Assembly: GCA_012032975.1 (NCBI GenBank)
Contig: JAAUPU010000129.1
Location: 1-7,409 of the forward strand
Length of the DNA stretch: 7,409 bases
Direction: 5' to 3'
Source: Caldilineaceae bacterium
Lineage (GTDB): Bacteria; Chloroflexota; Anaerolineae; Caldilineales; Caldilineaceae
Made by a program: the position numbers and the translations under genes. The notes beneath the pieces are model-generated. The model ran no database searches. It saw only the letters and a program-made list of their open reading frames with translations, and had not been told where the DNA came from. This document shows, one piece after another, positions 1 to 7,080 of the stretch (within the stretch, counting starts at the first letter, position 1; each line of letters starts with the position of its first letter).

Positions 1-2
1 TC

Positions 3-1105
3 ATGACCCAACCCGTGCGGATAGGCGTTGTCGGCTGTGGCAGCGTAATGCAAGGCCCCTATATGTCGTTGGCCGCTCGCCTGCGCCAGCACGAGCAGAT
101 CGAGTTGGTCGTCGCGTGCGACAGCCGCGAAGATCGCCGCGAACCGATCCTGGGCAAGTTCGGCTTTCAGCGTTTCACGACCGATTTTGAGGAAGTCGTC
201 AGCGCGTCCGATGTGGACCTCGTTTTGGTGCTCACTTCCATGCGCCAACATGGACCGATCACCGCGCGGCGCTGGAGGCGGGCAAGCATGTGCTGGTCGA
301 GAAGCCCATGTCGGTCTCCCTGGAAGAGGCCGCGGACATCGTCGAATTGGCCAGGCGCAGCCCTGGTCATCTGCTGCCCGCACCCCATGTCGTGCTCAGC
401 CCCACCTATCAAAAAATGTGGCGTCACATCCACCGCGGCGATGTGGGCAAACCGCTCTCCGCCCGGGCGCTTTATGGCTGGGCTGGGCCGAACTGGGGCA
501 AATGGTTCTATGAGCCGGGCGGCGGCTCCATGTTCGATCTGGGCGTCTACAACGTGGTGAGTCTCACAGGTCTGCTGGGGCCGGCCAAACGGGTGACCGG
601 TCTGGTGGGTACGGCCATCCCCGAACGGGTGGTCGATGGCGAACTGATGCAGGTCCAGGCCGACGACAACGCACACATCTGCATCGATTTTGGCGAATCG
701 GTCTATGCCGTGGTGACGACCGGCTTTACGATCCAGAAATACCGCACGCCGGCCATCGAAATCTATGGCAGCGAGGGTGTGATCCAGATGATGGGCGACG
801 ACTGGGATCCCGAAGGCTACGAGCTTTGGCAAAACTCGCTGGGCGCGTGGCAGATCCACGAGGAGACCGACCCCAACTGGCCCTGGACCGATGGGCTGCG
901 CCACCTGGTCGATTGCATCCAGACCGGCGCGACGCCCATCATTACACCTGAACATGGCTTTCATGTGCTGGAGATCATGCTCAAGGCCCAGGCCGCCGGT
1001 CGCGATGGTCAGGCCCGCGCCATCGAGAGCAGCTTCACGCCGCCCACATTTTGGGAGAGCGATGAGGACGAAGCCGCGCATCTTGTCCATGATCGGAGCT
1101 ACTGA
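3..1105 (+). CDS. Gfo/Idh/MocA-family NAD(P)-dependent oxidoreductase, frameshifted as read
   Basis: Predicted cytoplasmic dehydrogenase that oxidises or reduces a sugar, cyclitol or derivative with a nicotinamide cofactor. The N-terminus (IGVVGCGSVM, residues 7-16) is the Rossmann dinucleotide loop. AALEAGKHVLVEKPM ends in the family EKP motif (E100-K101-P102, numbered with one base restored), whose Lys is catalytic in relatives. GGGSMFDLGVYNV (173-185) matches the second family motif with Tyr183 where inositol dehydrogenases carry His; glucose-fructose oxidoreductase also uses Tyr there. The frame changes from the one starting at nt 3 to the one covering nt 290-1105, near nt 255-263. Restoring one base (for example CC to CCC at 255-256) gives 367 aa, a normal family length. 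The ATG at nt 3 sits just before the Rossmann loop and is a sensible start, but its upstream signal lies outside the window. The cupin gene follows 7 bp later. The family is clear; the substrate is not known. Confidence 0.9.
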
Positions 1106-1112
1106 TCGGGTT

Positions 1113-1969
1113 ATGCCCCCTCGCCGCGACCCACCTTTCCAGGCCCTGCGCCGATCCCCTACGCATCGGTGACGCGCCATCTTTGGGGCGACCCGCAGGC
1201 TGGCGAAGTCGCGGACTGGATCTACGCATCGACGGAGATGATCCACCAACTGCTCTTTGGGCTGAAGCCGGGCGCAGCCTTTCGCCATTCGGACAGCTTT
1301 CGCACCGTCTTCGCCGCCGACATTGTCTATTATGTGCTTAGCGGTGTGCTGGCGCTGGCCAATCCAGAAAGTGGCGAGGTGCAGCGCATCCTGCCTGGCG
1401 AGGGTGTCTTCTTTCGTCGCGATACCTGGCACCATGCCTTCAACATGAGCAGCGAGCCGCTGCGCGTGCTGGAATATTTCGCGCCGCCGCCTTCCCAGGG
1501 CACTTCCGGCAGCTATGCGCGCACCCAGCCGCTGCTGGAAGCCGCAGCCTATCAGCGGGAAGATGCGTGGACACGCTGGCCCATGGAGCGGGCGAGCGTC
1601 GAAGCAAACTCGACCCTCCGCGTGATCCGCGAACAGGATTACCTCTGGCACCTTACGGGCGACGACAAACCGGGGCTGGTTGGCCTGTTGGCCTCGACCG
1701 AACATCTGACCGTCGGCAAGCTGATTCTGCCGCCGGGCAGCCAGAGCGCGGTCGAGCGCCACGCCGGGGATGAGTGTCTCTATGTGCTGGAAGGCACGGT
1801 CAATGTGCATCTGCCCGAACACGATGCGCCAAGCTGGTTCGAGCTATCGCCGCAGGATGGCTTTTACCTGCCGGCAGATGCCGCGCACCGGTATCACAAC
1901 ATGACGGATCGGCCGGCGAGCCTGCTCTTTGGTGTCGCGCCAGAGTACCAGTCGAGCGGGGCAGAGTAG
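1113..1969 (+). CDS. Two-domain cupin (bicupin) protein, frameshifted near its start
   Basis: Two beta-barrel cupin domains, probably metal-binding; role unknown, perhaps a sugar isomerase/epimerase-like or sugar-sensing protein. In the N-terminal cupin, FRHSDSF (about residues 57-63) and FFRRDTWHHAFN (about 102-113) are candidate His ligand sites. In the C-terminal cupin, ERHAGDECLYVLEGTV and LPADAAHRYHN match the two cupin motifs, although the first lacks the second His of the usual HxH. The longest open stretch starts at GTG 1169, but homology-like sequence (APIPYASV) continues upstream of it without a start codon. Reading from ATG 1113 and adding one C to CCC at 1144-1146 gives MPPRRDPPFQAPAPIPYASV and a 285-aa protein, so I choose 1113. 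ATG 1089, which overlaps the preceding gene, is another possible start. It lies between an oxidoreductase and a ROK gene, which suggests the same sugar pathway. The domain call is firm; the start and function are less sure. Confidence 0.82.
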
Positions 1970-1979
1970 GCGGCTGGCG

Positions 1980-2943
1980 ATGACAGAGGCGCGATCCTGT
2001 GCAATCGGTCTGGATGTGGGCGGCACCAAGATTGCCGCGGGATTGGTGATGGCAGAGAGCGGAGCGATGCGTCATCGGCGGATTGTGGCAACCGATGCAC
2101 AGCGCGGCGGGAAAGCCGTGTTCGACACCTGTCGCGCGCTGATCGACGAATTGCTGGCCGCGGCCTGAGGCTGACGAATCTCGCTCTGCTGGGTGCGGGA
2201 GTGGCGGTGGCCGAGTTGGTCGACCGGGCGGGCAACGTGACCAGCGCGCATACCATCGACTGGCGCGATCTGCCGGTCCAGTCGCTGCTGTCGGAGCTGC
2301 TGCCAACGGTGGTCGAGTCTGATGTGCGGGCGCCAGCGCTGGCCGAGGCGCGGTATGGCGCGGGCAGAGAGTATCCGCTCTTCGTCTATATCACCGTGGG
2401 AACGGGCATCAGCTCCTGTCTGGTGATCGACGGCGAACCGTTTGCCGGCGCGCGCGGCAATGCCCTGGTGTTGGCGACCATGCCCTTGACGACCACCTGC
2501 AGCGAGTGTGGCGCCAGACTCTCGCCCGTCCTCGAAGAATTCGCCAGCGGACCGGCCCTGGCGCGACGGTTCGAAAAACGGCTGCGCCAGCGGCATGGGG
2601 CGGTTCATGAAATGGTGGAGCGTGGCGAGACGGTGCTTGAGGCGACCCAACGCGGCGACCTGACGCGATGGCCGTGGTTGCGTCGGCTGGCGAAGCGCTG
2701 GGCGTCAGCGTGGCGTGGCTGGTCAATGTACTCGACCCCCACGCCGTCATCGTCGGCGGTGGGCTTGGTCTGGCCGGCGGGCTGTACTGGGAACGTTTTG
2801 TGGCGGGAACGCGCGAGCACATCTATGCCGACACAGCGCACAATCTGCCCATCGTGCCGGCACAACTGGGGGTGGATGCCGGGGTCATCGGCGCGGCAGC
2901 CTATGCGCTGCGCAGGGTAGGGCCGACCTTCCATGCCGCCTGA
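1980..2943 (+). CDS. Divergent ROK-family (sugar kinase-like) protein, two frameshifts as read
   Basis: ROK-fold protein; typical members phosphorylate glucose or amino sugars with ATP, or act as repressors. There is no N-terminal helix-turn-helix, so this is the kinase-like form. Residues 9-17 (IGLDVGGTK) are the phosphate loop, D115 in ESDVRAPALAEARYGAG is the likely catalytic Asp, and GTG at 141-143 is the second phosphate motif. The open frame breaks twice. Nt 1980-2168 continues in the frame of 2201-2661 if one C is added at 2164-2165. That frame continues into 2668-2943 if one C is added at 2659-2660, giving GDPDAMAVV and then VIVGGGLGLAGG. The repaired protein is 321 aa, a full family length. 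It is unusual in that the sugar/zinc motif GE(I/A)GH is replaced by FAGARGNAL (155-163) and only two Cys (C174, C177) remain of the zinc site. Its end overlaps the methyltransferase start by 11 bp. The family is confident; kinase activity is uncertain. Confidence 0.85.
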
Positions 2944-3817
2944 TCACTGGTATGACCAGCACCTGGCGCTGAAAGCGCGCCGCAACTGGCGAAGCTGGCC
3001 GTTGATCCGCCAGGCGCGGTCGCTGGCTCTGCGCCGACTCGTGCCTTTTGGAGAGGGTCGCTCGGATCAGATCTCGGTGATCCGCTATTATTGGGCAGAC
3101 TTTTTGCACCGACATCAAAGCGACATCCAGGGCCACGTGTTGGAGATCGGCGACACCAGCACGGTCGAGCGAGTCGGTGGGGCGGCCGTCACCCAGGCAG
3201 ATGCATTGGACCTGACCGCGCATCAGCCCAATGTGCGTATCGTCGGCGACCTGGGCCGGATCGACCATGCAGCCGCGGACCAGTACGACTGCTTCGTCAA
3301 CCAGTTCACCACCGCGGTCCTCTACGACATCGAAGCTGCGCTCTACCACGCGGTGCGGCTGCTCAAGCCGGGCGGTGTGTTGCTCATCAACTTCTGGTGC
3401 CTGGATTTTTACTTTCACACCGGGCTGGACATGGGCACAGGTGAGCCAATCTACATGCACCACTGGTTCACGCCGATCCAGGTTCACGATCTGCTGCGCG
3501 GCGCGGCGTTGGGCGATGACGACTATGCACTGACCATTTACGGCAACCTGCTGACGCGGATGGCCTTCCTGCTCAACTGGCCGGCGCGCGAGTTGACGCC
3601 CGTCGAACTGAATCATGCCGATCCAGGCCAGCCGCTGCTGATCTGCGCCCGTGTTGTGAAGCCATTGAACTGGCAGGCGCAACGACCAGATTATCGAGAG
3701 CCAAACTGGCTGCCCGACGAGGCCCCGCTGAAGATGCGCGACGATACGGGCCACTATGGCGATCATTACTTGGAAACGAGAGAGGAGAAATCGGAGGAGA
3801 AACAATCGGCAGGATGA
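2933..3817 (+). CDS. Class I SAM-dependent methyltransferase-like protein
   Basis: Predicted cytoplasmic protein of 294 aa with a Rossmann-type methyltransferase core. GHVLEIGD (67-74) is motif I in a variant form, with an acidic residue after IG where most families have a Gly-rich loop. VGDL (104-107) follows a beta strand, and LLKPGGVLLINFW (143-155) is the usual post-motif III strand. This variant core is known from methyltransferase-like genes found near glycosyltransferase and polysaccharide genes; the methyl acceptor here cannot be named. The N-terminal 60 residues are basic and aromatic, and the tail (residues 282-294) is rich in Glu and Lys. ATG 2933 lies inside the last codons of the ROK gene and is preceded by AGGG-type purines at 2914-2922, which suggests coupled translation. 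No frameshift is seen. The family assignment is fairly good; the functional link to sugar import is inferred from position only. Confidence 0.75.
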   Translation: MPPDHWYDQHLALKARRNWRSWPLIRQARSLALRRLVPFGEGRSDQISVIRYYWADFLHRHQSDIQGHVLEIGDTSTVERVGGAAVTQADALDLTAHQPNVRIVGDLGRIDHAAADQYDCFVNQFTTAVLYDIEAALYHAVRLLKPGGVLLINFWCLDFYFHTGLDMGTGEPIYMHHWFTPIQVHDLLRGAALGDDDYALTIYGNLLTRMAFLLNWPARELTPVELNHADPGQPLLICARVVKPLNWQAQRPDYREPNWLPDEAPLKMRDDTGHYGDHYLETREEKSEEKQSAG

Positions 3818-3894
3818 GACTGTGGAACAAGGGTTCGTGTTTTGGAAAACGTTGGATCATTTTTCAATCAGGAGGAAACGATGAAGGCAGGTAA
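3814..3894 (+). CDS. Possible 26-codon small ORF bridging two genes
   Basis: An ATG at 3814 overlaps the methyltransferase stop in ATGA form. It runs 26 codons to TAA at 3892-3894, ending inside the start of the binding-protein gene. A GGAGGAG purine tract at 3793-3799 lies 14 bases upstream, rather far for a normal ribosome-binding site. The peptide begins MRLWNKGSCFGKRW and resembles nothing I recognise. It could be a leader or coupling peptide, but an ORF this short can easily arise by chance. Confidence 0.15.
   Translation: MRLWNKGSCFGKRWIIFQSGGNDEGR
3870..3875 (+). promoter_or_regulatory. Strong Shine-Dalgarno for the binding-protein gene
   Basis: AGGAGG lies 5 bases before ATG 3881. 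It decides the start: the in-frame ATG at 3842 has no such site, and using 3881 places the signal peptide at the normal position. It is the strongest ribosome-binding site I see in the window, fitting a binding protein made in excess over its permeases. Confidence 0.85.
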
Positions 3895-5278
3895 TCAGAT
3901 TCTAGGTATTCGTCAAAGCCGGCGCAAGTTCCTGCAAATGTCGGCATTCTTGGGCAGCAGCGCACTGCTGGTCGCGTGTTCGCCAGCCGCGGCGCCCGCA
4001 CCGAGTGGCGAAGGGGCAGAGGAGAGCGCCATGGAGAGCACCACCATCTCCTGGTGGAATGGCTTCTCCACCGAGTCGGTGCAGCAGGTCGCGCCGCAGA
4101 TCGTTGCGGACTTCGAGAGCTTGAACGAGGGAATCAAGGTTGAGTTCGAACTGAGCGGCGGGCCTCCCGGTGGCGGTCAGTTGATGGAGGTGTTGCTCTC
4201 GCGGATCGCTGCGGGCAATCCACCCGATTCGGTGACGATCTGGTCCGCGCCGAGCGAATTTGGCGCACAGGGCGCATTGGTTGAACTGGACGACATGATG
4301 GCCCAGGCGACCCATGCTACCGCGGACGCCTTTTTTGACGGACCGCTCAACTCTTGCCGGTGGGATGGGAAGATCTATGGCTTGCCCGCGTCGGCTGGCG
4401 CTGGCTCCGTCTTTATCAACACCGATATGTTCGAGGAAAAGGGCATCTCGATCAGCCGCGACGACTTCCCAGTCACATGGGATGAACTCAAGGCGCTCTC
4501 TGCCGAGTTTGTCGAATATGACGGAGCGAATCTTGTCACGGGTGGATTCGTGCCGTGGGCAGACTCTTGGCTCAAACCGGTCTGGAGTGGTCTCAATGGC
4601 GGACTCCTCTTCGACGCTGAAGGCAATCAATACCTGATCGACAGCGATGAAAACGTCCAGTGGATGGAGTATATGGTCCAGTGGCTCGACGAGCAGTATC
4701 AGGGTGACATCGAAGCCCTCAACGTAGCAGGAAACTGGGGAAGCGTCTATCCTGACTCGGTCTTCCACCAAGGGCGCACGCCGATGGCTTCCTCTGGAAG
4801 CTGGGCATGCACCGATGTGGACTTCCCATTCGGCTGGGAGATCGCAAAATTCCCGGTGGGGCCAAGTGGCTCGGCGTCTGTCACCGGCTTCTGGCCCAAC
4901 TGGTGGGCGCTTCCCAAAGGCACAGGCCATCCGCAAGAGGCATTCCTCTTCTCCGAATATTTCTGCACCGAGGGCTGGATCACCTGGTACAAGGTCATCT
5001 TCGACACCCCGGCCTGGCGAGGCTTCCCGGAAGGTGTGGTCACGCAGAAGCTGATCGATACCCAGGGAGATGAGCGCGCCCAGGAGATCCATAACTGGTA
5101 TGCGGACTATCTGAACAGCACGGTGGATATGTGGAACTCGCCGGTCGAGGCCTTTGCCAGCGACACGTTGGACACGACCATCAGCGAGATTCTGCACAAG
5201 ACCAAGTCCCCTGCCGAAGCGTTGTCCGAAGCACAGGCGCGCATCCAGAGCCACTTGGAAGAGACCATGAAGGGGTAA
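3881..5278 (+). CDS. ABC transporter sugar-binding lipoprotein (family 1 extracellular solute-binding protein)
   Basis: Captures a sugar outside the membrane and delivers it to the two permeases encoded next. The 465-aa product starts with a signal peptide containing SRRKFL (13-18), a twin-arginine motif, a hydrophobic stretch and the lipobox LVAC (30-33). It is therefore probably exported folded through Tat and lipid-anchored at Cys33. An Ala/Pro/Glu-rich linker (about 34-56) follows. The mature domain opens with TISWWNGFS and contains features common in MalE-like sugar binders, including ADFESLNEGIKVEFE and the Trp-rich segments SSGSWACTD and TGFWPNWWALPKG, where aromatic residues often stack on sugar rings. 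Nine Cys or fewer are visible and no frame break is seen. The first permease begins 13 bp after the stop. The family is certain in broad terms; the ligand (mono- or oligosaccharide) cannot be told. Confidence 0.93.
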   Translation: MKAGNQILGIRQSRRKFLQMSAFLGSSALLVACSPAAAPAPSGEGAEESAMESTTISWWNGFSTESVQQVAPQIVADFESLNEGIKVEFELSGGPPGGGQLMEVLLSRIAAGNPPDSVTIWSAPSEFGAQGALVELDDMMAQATHATADAFFDGPLNSCRWDGKIYGLPASAGAGSVFINTDMFEEKGISISRDDFPVTWDELKALSAEFVEYDGANLVTGGFVPWADSWLKPVWSGLNGGLLFDAEGNQYLIDSDENVQWMEYMVQWLDEQYQGDIEALNVAGNWGSVYPDSVFHQGRTPMASSGSWACTDVDFPFGWEIAKFPVGPSGSASVTGFWPNWWALPKGTGHPQEAFLFSEYFCTEGWITWYKVIFDTPAWRGFPEGVVTQKLIDTQGDERAQEIHNWYADYLNSTVDMWNSPVEAFASDTLDTTISEILHKTKSPAEALSEAQARIQSHLEETMKG

Positions 5279-5291
5279 GCGACGTTAGGGA

Positions 5292-6223
5292 ATGATTCAC
5301 TTTCGCCTGAGCCGCGCTGCGCGCCGCAATCTCACCGGCTATGCGTTCGTCCTGCCGTGGTTGGTCGCGCTCGTCGTCCTCACTGCCTATCCTACGTTGG
5401 CATCGTTTTACTATGCGATGACGGAGTACACGCTGCTAAACCCGCCGCGCTGGGTGGGTTTGCACAACTTCGAGGTGATGTTCGATCAGGATCCGCTCTA
5501 CTGGAAGTCGGTATGGAACACTTTTATCTATACGCTCTTTTCTGTGCCACTCCAGTTGGCCGTTGGATTGGGCCTAGCCATGTTGCTAAATACCAAGACG
5601 CGTGGCATCGGTCTCTTTCGCACGGTCTACTATCTGCCGGCGTTGATCCCGGCGATAGCCGCAGGGATGCTCTGGTATGTGTTGCTGGAACCACGCATGG
5701 GGCTGGTGAATGCGGGGCTGGATCTGGTTGGACTTCCCACACCGGGATGGGTGCGCAGCGCGGCATGGGCGAAACCGGGGTTAATCATGATTGCTGTGTG
5801 GAGCGGCACCGGCACCGCCATGCTGATCTTTTTGGCTGGGCTGAAGGATATTCCCAGTTCGCTGCTTGAGGCGGCAACCATCGATGGAGCGGGTGCGGTG
5901 CGACGCTTCTGGCACGTGACGCTGCCGTTGCTCACCCCAACCGTGTTTTCAATCTGATCATCGGCGTCATCAACTCCTTCCAGGTTTTTGCGGTGGTGAT
6001 GGCGCTCGCGCGGGCAGGTGGGCCGACCAGTGAGGTCGGCCCGCTCAATTCGCTGCTCGTCTATATGGTGCTGCTCTATCGCAATGCTTTCCGATATTTC
6101 CAGATGGGGTATGCATCGGCCATGGCGCTGACCCTGTTTGCTGCGCTAGTCCTAATCACCATTCTACTGGCTCGTTCCTCCAGTCTATGGGTTTACTACG
6201 AGGCTGGAGGTCAACGCTCGTGA
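5292..6223 (+). CDS. ABC sugar transporter permease, MalF type, frameshifted as read
   Basis: Inner-membrane subunit forming half of the import channel. Six membrane segments are visible: about 17-38, 76-100, 110-131, 162-184, 218-240 and 280-303 after repair. The cytoplasmic EAA loop that docks the ATPase is LLEAATIDGAGAVRRFWHVTLP (E193-A194-A195, Gly199, Pro212), split here as two adjoining motifs, EAATIDGAG and FWHVTLPLLTP. The raw frame stops at TGA 5955-5957 in the middle of segment 5. Adding one T to TTTT at 5946-5949 gives TVFFNLIIGVINSFQVF and joins the second frame, ending at 6223. The repaired protein is 310 aa, a normal length. An in-frame TAG at 5286 makes ATG 5292 the earliest start; the AGGG at 5287 is too close to be a good ribosome-binding site, so translation may be coupled to the preceding gene. 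The region after segment 5 (AGGPTSEVGPLNS) seems longer than usual. Confidence 0.9.
6020..6042 (+). repeat. Perfect 9-bp inverted repeat (hairpin) inside the permease gene
   Basis: GGGCCGACC at 6020-6028 and GGTCGGCCC at 6034-6042 are exact reverse complements around a 5-base loop (AGTGA). Flanking bases 6017-6019 and 6043-6045 could add one G-C and two G-U pairs. No T tract follows, so it is not an intrinsic terminator. It encodes the GGPTSEVGP part of the permease loop. It may be a stable mRNA hairpin or a by-product of GC-rich coding sequence. Confidence 0.6.
6206..6211 (+). promoter_or_regulatory. Shine-Dalgarno deciding a GTG start for the second permease
   Basis: GGAGGT lies 8 bases before GTG 6220, an ideal spacing. 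The earlier in-frame ATG at 6187 has no comparable site. This supports GTG 6220 as the start of the MalG-type permease. Confidence 0.8.
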
Positions 6224-7080
6224 ATGTGCGCACGGATGCAATTGCGAAAACACGAAGACAACTGAATACACTGCTGGTTTTTGTGCTGCTGGTTGTCGTA
6301 GCTGCGCTCTATTTCATCCCGTTCCTATGGCTGCTCATCACATCGCTAAAGCCGCAGAACCAGGTCTTCACCGACCCATTGACGTGGATTCCCGATCCCG
6401 TTCAGTGGCAGAATTATGTGGATGCGCTTACCAGCCCTGCCTTCCCGTTTTTTACGCTGCTGGGCAACACGCTCTTCTACGCGTGCCTCTCTACGCTGGG
6501 TATCGTCTTTGCGTCGGCGATGGTTGCGTATGGGTTTGCCCGGCTCGAATTCGTGGGGCGAAATGTACTCTTTGGTATCACGCTCGCCACGATGATGCTG
6601 CCGCTCGTCGTGACGCTGATCCCCACCTACATTCTCTTCCGATACATGAATCTGGTTGGCACCTATGCGCCGCTGATCGCGCCGGCCTTTCTGGGCAACG
6701 CGTTCAACATTTTTCTCCTCCGTCAGTTTATGCTCACCATTCCCTGGGAGCTGAGCGACGCGGCCAAGGTGGACGGCGCCAATGAGTTCGTGACCTTTGT
6801 CCGTATCATCTTGCCGCTGGTCAAACCGGCCTTGCTGGTCGTCGCGGTCTTTCATTTTCTCTACGCCTGGAATGATTTTCAGGGGCCACTGATCTACCTG
6901 GATGATTCGAGTGAATATCCTTTGGTGCTAGGCCTCTATTCTTTCCAGACGCGTATGAGCGTCCAGTGGCACTTGATGATGGCAGCCGCGATGTCGGTCA
7001 CACTGCCGCTGATCGTTCTCTTCTTCGTCGCTCAGCGCTACTTCATCGAAGGGATCACCCTCAGCGGACTCAAAGGGTGA
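6220..7080 (+). CDS. ABC sugar transporter permease, MalG type
   Basis: Second inner-membrane channel subunit, partner of the MalF-type permease. The 286-aa product has six hydrophobic segments. The first (LLVFVLLVVVAALYFIPFLWLLITS) is followed by the family's typical SLKPQNQVF. LGNTLFYACLSTLGIVFASAMVAYGFARLEF and the MMLPLVVTLIPTYILF segment are characteristic of MalG-type proteins. The EAA loop is present as SDAAKVDGANEF...RIILPLVKP, with Asp180 replacing the Glu and Gly186 conserved. The C-terminus FFVAQRYFIEGITLSGLKG is the classic ending of this subfamily. The start is GTG 6220, whose TG is shared with the TGA stop of the upstream gene (GTGA overlap), a sign of translational coupling and near-equal output of the two permeases. 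No frame break is seen. No ATPase gene follows in the window; a shared MsmX/MalK-type ATPase elsewhere is likely. Confidence 0.95.
   Translation: MNVRTDAIAKTRRQLNTLLVFVLLVVVAALYFIPFLWLLITSLKPQNQVFTDPLTWIPDPVQWQNYVDALTSPAFPFFTLLGNTLFYACLSTLGIVFASAMVAYGFARLEFVGRNVLFGITLATMMLPLVVTLIPTYILFRYMNLVGTYAPLIAPAFLGNAFNIFLLRQFMLTIPWELSDAAKVDGANEFVTFVRIILPLVKPALLVVAVFHFLYAWNDFQGPLIYLDDSSEYPLVLGLYSFQTRMSVQWHLMMAAAMSVTLPLIVLFFVAQRYFIEGITLSGLKG

Noticed and set aside
167..1822. 551-codon open frame on the minus strand
   Set aside because: It lies opposite the oxidoreductase and cupin genes, whose plus-strand products have clear family motifs. Its own translation shows no domain pattern. Long antisense frames are common in GC-rich coding DNA.
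2072..2650. 192-codon minus-strand frame opposite the ROK gene
   Set aside because: It exists only as a shadow of the ROK coding sequence; the repaired plus-strand protein explains the region fully.
2885..3805. 306-codon open frame on the minus strand
   Set aside because: It is antisense to the methyltransferase-like gene, which has a motif-bearing product and fits the operon direction.
3842..3880. Earlier ATG start for the binding protein
   Set aside because: It would add 13 residues before the signal peptide, has no ribosome-binding site, and spans the AGGAGG that serves ATG 3881.
3902..5254. 450-codon open frame on the minus strand
   Set aside because: It mirrors the sugar-binding protein gene and shows no recognisable motif or start signal.
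6187..6219. Earlier ATG start for the MalG-type permease
   Set aside because: There is no Shine-Dalgarno before it, whereas GGAGGT is ideally placed for GTG 6220.
3..6223. Pseudogene decay as the cause of the frame breaks
   Set aside because: Conserved motifs are intact on both sides of each break, all breaks are single missing bases in short runs, and neighbouring operon genes are intact.
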